This document shows positions 55,195 through 62,817 of a stretch of 64,000 nt of DNA, one piece after another. Every line of letters begins with the position of its first letter. Within the stretch, counting starts at the first letter, position 1. Both the position numbers and the translations under genes were made by a program. Under the pieces are notes generated by a model. The model ran no database searches. It had not been told where the DNA came from and saw only the letters and a program-made list of their open reading frames with translations. The stretch comes from G964020055 sp964020055 (GTDB taxonomy: Bacteria; Pseudomonadota; Alphaproteobacteria; WRAU01; Hepatincolaceae), in assembly GCA_964020055.1 (NCBI GenBank), contig OZ026533.1, positions 496,001-560,000 of the forward strand. Reading direction: 5' to 3'.

Positions 55195-56457
55195 ATGCTT
55201 ATTTCATACATTCTCGTACTTTTTATTTTAATATTATTTGCTTTTTTTTCTCTTTCAGAAACTGCTCTTACTGCTTCTTCTAAAGCAGAACTTTTGCGAA
55301 AAGCAGATCAAGGTAATAAACGTGCAATTTTAACCAAAAATCTTTTAAGTAAACCTGATAAATTAATTACTTCTCTTTTGATTAGTGCAACATTAACAAG
55401 CAGCTTGTTTGTGATATTGGTAAATAACTTAGTATTGAAATTTTTTAATGTTCATAATTTACTATTAGAAAGTTTAATTGTCACAACAATTCTATTAATA
55501 TTTGGGGAAATTTTACCAAAAACATTTGCTTTTTATAAACCAACTCAATCTGCATTATTTTTATCTCCTATAATTTATATAATATCTTGGCTTTTAACTC
55601 CAATATCATTATTTTTCTTATCTATAAATAAATTCATATTGAAATACATTCTTAGGCAAAAACCAAGTGATGAAAATAAATTATTTGCAACTGTAGAAAA
55701 CTTACGTGGTGCTATAGAAATGTTAGATAGAGAAGATAGCAAACAAATAGTTTCTGAAGAAAGAGCTATGTTACATAGTGTGCTAGATTTAACAGATATT
55801 ACAGTATCTGATATTTTGAATCATAGAAAAAATGTATTCTGTATAAATTTAGACGATGAAAAAGAAGATATTGTAAAACAAATTCTTTATACAGACTATA
55901 AATATACAAGAATACCATTATATAAAGGATCTTTTAATAATATAGTAGGTATTTTAAATACTAAAGAATTTTTTAAAGAATATAATACCAAATCTAATGA
56001 TATAAATATAGAGAACCTAATTCATACTCCATATTTCATACCAGAAACAACTTATGTGATCGATTTATTAATGAAATTCAAATCTACAAAAGAGAGAATG
56101 GCATTAGTTGTTGATGAATATGGGACCTTTATGGGTATTTTAACACTGGGCGATATAATAGAAGAAATTATGGGAGAAATAGAAAATTCAGAAGATAATG
56201 AGCTTTCTAATGAAATAGAAAAATTAGACGAAAATACATATGTTATAAATGGTGACCTAAAAATAAGAGACTTAAACCGTAAAATGGAATGGAAACTACC
56301 AGATGAGAACTTCACAACTTTATCTGGATTGATTTTATATGAAACTGCTGAGATTCCAAATGAGGGTGACTGTTTTACTTTTCATGGCTGTAATTTTGAA
56401 ATATTACAAAAACATAATCAAAGAATTATCAAAATAAAAGTTAAACTATTAAATTAG
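55195..56457 (+). CDS. CNNM/CorC (HlyC)-type CBS-domain membrane protein
   Basis: 420 residues. The N-terminal DUF21 membrane domain (about 1-145) has FSLSETALTASSKAELLRKA and FGEILPKTFA. A CBS pair (about 205-330) has VVDEYGTFMGILTLGDIIEE. A C-terminal CorC_HlyC domain ends the protein. Such proteins take part in Mg2+ or Co2+ transport. The trio aroK-aroB-this gene is conserved in Alphaproteobacteria. A strong terminator follows. Confidence 0.93.
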   Translation: MLISYILVLFILILFAFFSLSETALTASSKAELLRKADQGNKRAILTKNLLSKPDKLITSLLISATLTSSLFVILVNNLVLKFFNVHNLLLESLIVTTILLIFGEILPKTFAFYKPTQSALFLSPIIYIISWLLTPISLFFLSINKFILKYILRQKPSDENKLFATVENLRGAIEMLDREDSKQIVSEERAMLHSVLDLTDITVSDILNHRKNVFCINLDDEKEDIVKQILYTDYKYTRIPLYKGSFNNIVGILNTKEFFKEYNTKSNDINIENLIHTPYFIPETTYVIDLLMKFKSTKERMALVVDEYGTFMGILTLGDIIEEIMGEIENSEDNELSNEIEKLDENTYVINGDLKIRDLNRKMEWKLPDENFTTLSGLILYETAEIPNEGDCFTFHGCNFEILQKHNQRIIKIKVKLLN

Positions 56458-56483
56458 TAACTAAATAATTCATTTTACACGTT

Positions 56484-56521
56484 AAAAACCCCCAAAAATA
56501 TATTATATTCTGGGGGTTTTT
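56484..56521. terminator. Bidirectional rho-independent terminator between CorC and rpmB
   Basis: AAAAACCCCCA (56484-56494) pairs with TGGGGGTTTTT (56511-56521) around a 16-nt loop. Five consecutive G-C pairs stand out in this A+T-rich sequence. The genes on either side converge here, so it probably ends both transcripts. Confidence 0.92.
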
Positions 56522-56550
56522 GTAATCTTTTGAGATAATATATTGATATA

Positions 56551-56838
56551 TTATGCGTTAGATGATTTTTTTTCTACTAAAGTTTTTAATTTTTTAAAGC
56601 TCTTATCTAAAGAACTATTTTTAGCTTGTAATAACCAAGCATCTAAACCACCTTTTGAATCAATAGTTTTTACTGCTGCTGCAGAAATTCTTAGTCTTAT
56701 TCTTCTTTCTAAGGCATGACTAAAAAAAGAAACTGATTGTATATTAGGAGTATAAACACGTTTAGTTTTATTATTAGCATGACTAACATTATTTCCAGAC
56801 ATAGGCTTTTTGTTAGCTATTAAGCATTTTCTACTCAT
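56551..56838 (-). CDS. rpmB: 50S ribosomal protein L28
   Basis: 95 residues. MSRKCLIANKKPMSGNNVSH and the following Arg/Lys-rich strand (RRIRLRISAAAVKTID) are typical for the longer alphaproteobacterial L28. The C-terminal KGGLDAWLL segment is also conserved in the group. It is a single-gene unit with a good promoter at 56944-56972. Confidence 0.95.
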   Translation of the reverse strand: MSRKCLIANKKPMSGNNVSHANNKTKRVYTPNIQSVSFFSHALERRIRLRISAAAVKTIDSKGGLDAWLLQAKNSSLDKSFKKLKTLVEKKSSNA

Positions 56839-56943
56839 TTTATGATCCCTTTTTATTCTTTTAATTAAATACCATTTTATCTATAGCTATTTTATATAAG
56901 ACAAGACATATATTTATATAAATGGCATAATTATAACTTTGTT

Positions 56944-56972
56944 ATTATAAGTAATATTTTATTTTAAGTCAA
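56944..56972 (-). promoter_or_regulatory. Promoter of rpmB
   Basis: On the minus strand: TTGACT (56967-56972), 17 bp, TATAAT (56944-56949). The leader to the rpmB ATG is about 100 nt, long enough for a regulatory 5' region, but I see no clear structure in it. Confidence 0.8.
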
Positions 56973-57038
56973 CAACTCTAACATTTAGTCAGTAGATAAT
57001 ATATAGTATTCGACGTAAAACTCAAATTAATATAATAA

Positions 57039-57866
57039 CTATTTTATATCAAATTTATCTTTGATAATTTTTTCATCTATTTTATTAAAAAAATCTTCAA
57101 CTATATTGAAATCTACATTTTTAAAACTAGAACTAAAAGGTAAATTTGATAAGAATGGTTTTTTATTTTTTATATGTTTTAATATAACTTTTTTACTATA
57201 TTTTTCTTCAAAAAACTCTTCTAATGAACTTACAACCCCATCTATCAAACCGTATTTTACTGCATCAAATGCAAGCCATACATCACCTGTGAATAAATCT
57301 TTATGTTCTATTTTTAAATTATCTCCTCTATTTAAAAGCACCCAATTTTTGAAATGGTCATGAATTTTTTTCAAAAGTTTATGGTATTTTTCAAGTTCAT
57401 CGGGTTTTTCTGGTTGGAACATATCCATAGTTACTTTGCTGACACCTGCTGTATAAACTCTTCTATCTATTGAATGTTTTTCTATAAATTTATCCAAACC
57501 AAAACCAGAGCTAACAACACCTATAGAACCAACTATAGCCATGTCTGATAATGAATATACTTCTGAACCGGAAACTGCTAACCAATAACCACCACTTGCT
57601 GCTACAGCATCTACAAAAGTAATGAATTTTATACCTGTTTTTTTAGATTTATATTGAAGATATCTACCAATTTTTTCTGATTCAGTTGGCGATCCTCCTG
57701 GACTATTTATTATAACAGCTACCGATGTACGTTTTTTGTTTGTTGAAAAAGCTTTATCTATCAAATGTTTTACATTATTTAATGATAAAAACTTTTTTCC
57801 CTCAGAAGAGTTTATAACTCCTGAAAGAGTTATTATATTAACTAGATGCTTATTATTTAAAAACAT
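57039..57866 (-). CDS. sppA: S49 family (SppA/SohB-like) serine peptidase
   Basis: 275 residues, the short single-domain form. INSPGGSPTESEKI is the oxyanion region, VDAVAASGGYWLAVSGSEVY holds the nucleophile Ser, and GSIGVVSSGFGLDKFIEK follows. The Lys of the dyad should lie in the downstream region; LFTGDVWLAFDAVKYGLID is the conserved C-terminal segment. No clear N-terminal membrane helix is present, unlike E. coli SppA. It may cleave remnant signal peptides. It lies 24 nt behind the methyltransferase gene. Confidence 0.88.
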   Translation of the reverse strand: MFLNNKHLVNIITLSGVINSSEGKKFLSLNNVKHLIDKAFSTNKKRTSVAVIINSPGGSPTESEKIGRYLQYKSKKTGIKFITFVDAVAASGGYWLAVSGSEVYSLSDMAIVGSIGVVSSGFGLDKFIEKHSIDRRVYTAGVSKVTMDMFQPEKPDELEKYHKLLKKIHDHFKNWVLLNRGDNLKIEHKDLFTGDVWLAFDAVKYGLIDGVVSSLEEFFEEKYSKKVILKHIKNKKPFLSNLPFSSSFKNVDFNIVEDFFNKIDEKIIKDKFDIK

Positions 57867-57890
57867 ATAAATCTCCTCTATGATTATTTG

Positions 57891-58640
57891 TTATATATAA
57901 AAAGAATTAGAATTTTTTAGTATATCAATAGCCTTAGTTGTAAAGGAACCGTCTGCTTTATGAACAATTAAGCCATAATGCAATTTACTTGCACCTTTAG
58001 ATAATTTTTTAGCTTTTACTATGAATCTACTTGCTTGTTCATTCTCATAAGAATATATCGGATATAATTCTATATCACCCCAGTGTTTTGTGTATAGTAA
58101 CTCAAATAATTCTTGAAGTCTACTACTAGTGTATATTATATATACATAACCTCTAATTTTTAAATTATTAAAAGCACAATTTAAAAAATCTTTTAAGGTT
58201 GCATCATCTTCAGTATGACTTAAATGCTTAATTATATGGCTATTTTCTATAAATTTATTTTGATTATATTTCTTAAAATATGGAGGATTGAAAATCACTT
58301 TATCATATAAAAAATTATTTTTAAATGAAAGAACATTACCTAATATCGGATTAAACTCTGTTAAATGATTGTTCATCTTTTTATTTTCTAAAGCTAGATT
58401 ATAAAGTTCTTCTTGTTTTTCTAAGCTATCTATATATAAATTACCAAGTCTTGATAAAACACACAGTGATACAACTCCTACTCCAGAGCCAAGTTCTAAT
58501 ATTCTAGTTTTATTATCAACCCCTTCAACTGCAGATGCTAACATTACTGCATCTGTACCTGATTTATAACCATCAGGGTTTTGCAGTACTTTTACTTTAC
58601 CTCCTAAATAAGAAGTAATTTCTTTATCTTTTATTGTCAT
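57891..58640 (-). CDS. TrmN6-type tRNA1(Val) A37 N6-methyltransferase
   Basis: 249-residue SAM-dependent methyltransferase. SAM motif I is RILELGSGVGVVSLCVLSRL and the catalytic amino-methyltransferase motif is FNPPYFKK. SLEKQEELYNLALENKKMN is the acidic ribose-binding strand. In E. coli the family modifies A37 of tRNA-Val; a tRNA-Val(UAC) gene exists in this window. The exact substrate is inferred. It is divergent from the polyprenyl synthase gene and co-oriented with the S49 peptidase, a common alphaproteobacterial neighbourhood. Confidence 0.85.
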   Translation of the reverse strand: MTIKDKEITSYLGGKVKVLQNPDGYKSGTDAVMLASAVEGVDNKTRILELGSGVGVVSLCVLSRLGNLYIDSLEKQEELYNLALENKKMNNHLTEFNPILGNVLSFKNNFLYDKVIFNPPYFKKYNQNKFIENSHIIKHLSHTEDDATLKDFLNCAFNNLKIRGYVYIIYTSSRLQELFELLYTKHWGDIELYPIYSYENEQASRFIVKAKKLSKGASKLHYGLIVHKADGSFTTKAIDILKNSNSFYI

Positions 58641-58737
58641 ACGATACTTACTGTAGAATAGTAATTGTTATTAATTTTGAATTTTGCTATTATGTTAACA
58701 TAGTGTTGATTATTTATAAAGCGGTCAGTAAAGTAAT

Positions 58738-59733
58738 ATGGAAGCAGATTTTAAAACAGCGATTGAAAAATCTCAAAAATTATTAAAAGAAGATTTAGAT
58801 TCAGTAAATAGGAAAATCATAGAATTAATAAAAAGTGATGTTCCTGTTATATCAGAAATGTCTAAATATTTGATTGCGGCAGGTGGTAAAAGAATTAGAG
58901 TACTTTTAACTTTGTTATCTTCTAATTTATTTGGCTATCAGGGAAATAAAGACATACTTCTTGCTACATGTGTAGAGTTTATCCATACCGCTACACTATT
59001 ACATGATGATGTAATTGATGAAAACGATAATCGTAGAGGACTTGCAACACCAAATAGCTTATGGGGCAATAAGTCTGCTGTTTTAGTGGGAGATTTCTTA
59101 TTTTCTCGTGCATTCGAACTTATGGTTCAAACAAATAATATGGAAATATTAGCTGTTTTATCTAACGCTTCTTCTATCATCGCAGAAGGTGAAGTTTTAC
59201 AACTTTGTGCAATAAATGATATAGAGTTATCTGTAGAACAATATTTAGAGATTATACAATCTAAAACTTCTGCTCTATTTAGCGCTGCAACTAAAGTTGG
59301 AGCAATATTGTCATGTACAAGTGAAGATAATATAGTTGCTATAAGTAATTATGCACAGTTTTTAGGTAGTGCATTCCAAGTTATAGATGATGTATTAGAT
59401 TATTCAGGTGATAAAAAAGAAATAGGAAAAAATATCGGTACTGATATGTATGAAGGTAAAATAACTCTTCCCATTATATTATGCCTTAAAGAATGTAACA
59501 ACGAAGAAACGTCTTTTTTGACTAAAATTTTCAAAAATTTGCAAATTAAAGACGGAGATTTAGAAATAGTTATAAAATTATTGAATAAATATAACTCTAT
59601 AAACAAATCTATGTATTATGCAAATGATTTTGTAGAAAAAGCATTAAATTCTCTAGTTAAAATAAATATTGAAAATAAATATAAACAATCTTTACAAGAA
59701 TTAGCTTTATCATCTTTGAATAGAAAATATTAA
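58738..59733 (+). CDS. ispB: Polyprenyl (octaprenyl-type) diphosphate synthase
   Basis: 331-residue trans-prenyl chain elongating enzyme. First Asp-rich motif LLHDDVIDENDNRRG, second QVIDDVLDYSGD, with the GKNIGTDMYEGKITLPII segment between helices. It likely makes the ubiquinone side chain used by complex I and the bo3 oxidase. Chain length cannot be read from the sequence. The ribosome binding site is weak. Confidence 0.94.
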   Translation: MEADFKTAIEKSQKLLKEDLDSVNRKIIELIKSDVPVISEMSKYLIAAGGKRIRVLLTLLSSNLFGYQGNKDILLATCVEFIHTATLLHDDVIDENDNRRGLATPNSLWGNKSAVLVGDFLFSRAFELMVQTNNMEILAVLSNASSIIAEGEVLQLCAINDIELSVEQYLEIIQSKTSALFSAATKVGAILSCTSEDNIVAISNYAQFLGSAFQVIDDVLDYSGDKKEIGKNIGTDMYEGKITLPIILCLKECNNEETSFLTKIFKNLQIKDGDLEIVIKLLNKYNSINKSMYYANDFVEKALNSLVKINIENKYKQSLQELALSSLNRKY

Positions 59734-59803
59734 TTTATATAAATACATAAAAAGTTATCATATATAAAGCAATACTGATACAAATATATATAATTTATAA
59801 ATA

Positions 59804-62035
59804 TTAATAATCAGCTTCTAAATCGTCATTAGAAATCAACTTATCTAAATCTGAATCTTTATTTTCTATATCAGCAGTTAATCCTGATAAATCATTGTTT
59901 TCTGTAACGGATGTATCATCTACAGCTTCTATTATATCTTTGTCTGTCAAATCTCCAAATTTGATAATACTATCTTCAACACGATGACCAGATTTTATAT
60001 TTGCTAATGCTTTTTGTACTTTCGCTATATCGCTTTGGAATATGCGTATTGCTCGTAACTCACTTTTTCTTTTGTTTAAAGCCTGCATTTTCTTATAAAC
60101 AATATCTAGCTGATTAGCATCTGGTACAGGAACTACATAACTAATTGGTTTTTGAGCAATAGGTAAACTATCAGTTAAAACTTTCATTGCAATTGTTTGT
60201 TCTCTAGTTTTATAAGATGAAGACATCAATGAACTAGCTGTATATGAAAAAAGCCCACTATGATACTTGTATTTACTACTGTCAATAGAAGTACCCATAA
60301 GAATATCAGAAACTGAAAACTTTTTCATATCAGGAGTTAAAAAATGATTTCTTATATCAAAGTAATTTTGTATCAATGAATCTAAAACAGCTATGACATC
60401 TTCAGATTTTGTATACCTTGTTGCAACTAAAACATTTCTAATACCAAAAGTTTTTACAGGACGATTAGAACTAAAATACTCTTTTTTGGCTTCTCCTCTA
60501 TAAGAAACTATTTTTGATACTTCAGGTAAGACACCTATTAAAGTATTATTCAAACTACCCGTTCTTCCTTTTAAACGAGCTAAATCAGCACTTTTGACCA
60601 AAACTTTTTTATTATCGGGCTTAACTTGATTGGTTAAGTTATTAGCTTTATTTAATTCTGTAAAAAAGGTTGATTTTTGTTTTGTATTATTAGATGGCTC
60701 TTTTTCAGGTGAAGAAATACTTACATTGTTATTTTCATTTGCAGATTTAGCTTGTTTGTCAATTTCTTGATTAACAGACTTAGATAATTTAGCCTTGTAC
60801 TCTTTTTCAAAGTTCTGATAAACTTTTGAAAAATTCAAAAGTGAGGATAAATCAAAGTATCCAGATACATTAGCCATAGATAAATAACTATTATCTGTAA
60901 GGATTTTTTTCAATGTATCATCTGAAAAAGTCAATGGAGTTATGTATTTTGAACATGATAAAGTTGTTTTTTTGAAATTCTCATCCATACCATCATCTAA
61001 ATACACATAAAAATCTATAGAACTATTATCATAACATAATGTATCTTTAGTTAAATCTTGTTTTGCATATAAAATTTGATTTGTTGGAAAAAGAACTTGT
61101 ACATATTTTTGAAAAATATTTCTACTTCTTTCGTCAAAGTAACCTATTTGAACCACTTTCTTAGCGTTTTTAGCTTTTATCATAATCTGTTCAATAGAAA
61201 ATGAGTTTTTTACAACATTAGCAAAAGCTATAAGGTATGTACCGTTTAAATATGCTACTACATCCAAAGGAGCATAGTCACTCGCTTGATCAGAATTTTG
61301 CATAGAATAAACTACATCTTGCCTGATAACTGCAAAGTCTCCATCGACGCCTGTTGTTTCATAATTATCGGAATGAATACCCTTTTTAAAGTATCCTTCC
61401 ATATTAGAAAAATCATCTACATCATAAAGTACACAATTAACTTTGTTTGTAGAAGTATTTATTTGATTACATAATATATTTGACAATGTATAATTATCAG
61501 AACCTATTTTTTCTGTTAAAAAAAATACAGGATTTTGAAACCAACTTATAGGATTAGGAGTTGCTTTTTGCTGCTCTTCAGAATAAGTTTTTATTTGGTT
61601 TACAGGTACTTTTGAAGTGTCTTGATTCTGAATATTATTATTTTCTAATTTAATAGAATTTTTATACTCTTCAAAATCCTTATCGGTATCATCTATATCC
61701 TTACCAGAAGAAGATATTTTTGCTTTTTTAATGTTATTAGATTTTTCTGCTAACATATTGGACTTATCTTCTTCAGAAATAGAATCTATATTTTTATCAT
61801 CTGCATTATCTATACTTTTTTCTTTATCAATAGCAGTTGATGTATCTTCAGCATTGGTTGGTGTTACTTTAGATTGCTCAGTGACACTGCTACCATCATC
61901 TACAATTGCAGAAAAGACTTCTTCTGTACTAAGAGGGTTAGCGTTCTCCTGGCTATCTGCAAATGAGACTGGAGCATATCCTAATAATGCAACCATAAAA
62001 ATAAAAAAATGGAAAATTTTTCGTATATTTAACAT
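59804..62035 (-). CDS. Large exported protein with a split TAXI-type solute-receptor fold
   Basis: 743 residues from the ATG at 62035, which begins a clean signal peptide (1-26, cut after FA). Residues 27-162 are acidic, Ser/Asn/Asp-rich and probably disordered. Residues 163-400 resemble the N-terminal part of TAXI (TRAP-associated) solute receptors: SDNYTLSNILCNQIN, a Cys at 201, GDFAVIRQDVVYSM (232-245) and LSCSKYITPL. A polar insert spans about 405-520. Residues 525-620 resemble the C-terminal TAXI segment, with VKTFGIRNVLVAT and IQNYFDIRNHF. The remaining tail is helical and acidic. TAXI proteins are about 320 residues, so this one is more than doubled. No TRAP permease gene is in the window. 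The fold is inferred by eye. Confidence 0.55.
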   Translation of the reverse strand: MLNIRKIFHFFIFMVALLGYAPVSFADSQENANPLSTEEVFSAIVDDGSSVTEQSKVTPTNAEDTSTAIDKEKSIDNADDKNIDSISEEDKSNMLAEKSNNIKKAKISSSGKDIDDTDKDFEEYKNSIKLENNNIQNQDTSKVPVNQIKTYSEEQQKATPNPISWFQNPVFFLTEKIGSDNYTLSNILCNQINTSTNKVNCVLYDVDDFSNMEGYFKKGIHSDNYETTGVDGDFAVIRQDVVYSMQNSDQASDYAPLDVVAYLNGTYLIAFANVVKNSFSIEQIMIKAKNAKKVVQIGYFDERSRNIFQKYVQVLFPTNQILYAKQDLTKDTLCYDNSSIDFYVYLDDGMDENFKKTTLSCSKYITPLTFSDDTLKKILTDNSYLSMANVSGYFDLSSLLNFSKVYQNFEKEYKAKLSKSVNQEIDKQAKSANENNNVSISSPEKEPSNNTKQKSTFFTELNKANNLTNQVKPDNKKVLVKSADLARLKGRTGSLNNTLIGVLPEVSKIVSYRGEAKKEYFSSNRPVKTFGIRNVLVATRYTKSEDVIAVLDSLIQNYFDIRNHFLTPDMKKFSVSDILMGTSIDSSKYKYHSGLFSYTASSLMSSSYKTREQTIAMKVLTDSLPIAQKPISYVVPVPDANQLDIVYKKMQALNKRKSELRAIRIFQSDIAKVQKALANIKSGHRVEDSIIKFGDLTDKDIIEAVDDTSVTENNDLSGLTADIENKDSDLDKLISNDDLEADY

Positions 62036-62189
62036 AAAACCCATCTCTATTTTATTTGTTTTACAAATAAAATAACCCAAATTTGAAAATAATAATATCG
62101 ATTATAATTATATTATAAATCACACGCCAGTTCAATATTTATATTCCAACAGGATACATCAATATATTTGAAAATATAGCGTATTACTT

Positions 62190-62229
62190 AATAGATTATA
62201 CACTAATATATATTAGTGTATAATCTATT
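62190..62229. repeat. 40-bp perfect palindrome upstream of apt
   Basis: Positions 62190-62209 (starting AATAGATTATACAC) are the exact reverse complement of 62210-62229. Only G and C pairs near the arms' middle (CACT/AGTG, GATT/AATC) break the A+T run. A TATAAT occurs inside each arm and five Ts follow on the plus side. It may be a dyad operator for apt and the divergent exported-protein gene, or a terminator/attenuator. Confidence 0.85.
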
Positions 62230-62260
62230 TTTGATAAGTAAAATTATAAGGCAAAATAAT

Positions 62261-62782
62261 ATGATAAAAAATATAAAAGATAATCTTGCTATTATAGAAG
62301 GTTTTCCTAAAAAAGGAATATCCTTTTATGATATCTGCCCTTTGATGTATAATCCTGTTATTTGGAAAGAAACCATAGAAGAAATTTCAAAATTAGTTAA
62401 TAAATATAAACCAGATGTTATAGTAGCTTTAGAAGCTAGAGGTTTTGTTTTAGGAGCACCTGTTGCTTTTAATTTAAATACAAGTTTTGTTATGATAAGA
62501 AAATCTGGAAAACTGCCTGGAGAAATTATTTCATATACTTATGATTTAGAATATGGTCAAGATACATTACAAATTCAAAAGAATTCTATCAAAAAAGACC
62601 AAAAAATACTTATATTAGATGATGTTGTTGCAACTTCAGGAACTATGCTTGCTGCATATGAACTTGTAAATAAATGTCTTGGGAAAGTTGTTGCAGGTGT
62701 TGCATTATTAGAAATTACTGGTTTACAACCTAGAAATAAAATAGAAAAATTATTTCCTTTAGATACTTTAATAAAGGTATAA
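62261..62782 (+). CDS. apt: Adenine phosphoribosyltransferase
   Basis: Salvages adenine to AMP with PRPP. The ATG at 62261 gives 173 aa, the normal Apt length; AAGG lies about 9 nt upstream. The longer open frame (from 62216) would add 15 residues. LEARGFVLGAPVAF is the family loop, and ILILDDVVATSGTMLAAYELV is the PRPP-binding motif. A terminator follows directly. Confidence 0.95.
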   Translation: MIKNIKDNLAIIEGFPKKGISFYDICPLMYNPVIWKETIEEISKLVNKYKPDVIVALEARGFVLGAPVAFNLNTSFVMIRKSGKLPGEIISYTYDLEYGQDTLQIQKNSIKKDQKILILDDVVATSGTMLAAYELVNKCLGKVVAGVALLEITGLQPRNKIEKLFPLDTLIKV

Positions 62783-62815
62783 AAAAAGGATCAGTTGTAA
62801 CTGATCCTTTTTTTT
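62781..62815. terminator. Bidirectional rho-independent terminator between apt and the MscS gene
   Basis: GGATCAGT (62788-62795) and ACTGATCC (62800-62807) form an 8-bp stem with a 4-nt loop, flanked by A7 and T8 runs. Genes converge on it from both sides. Confidence 0.92.
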
Positions 62816-62817
62816 AT

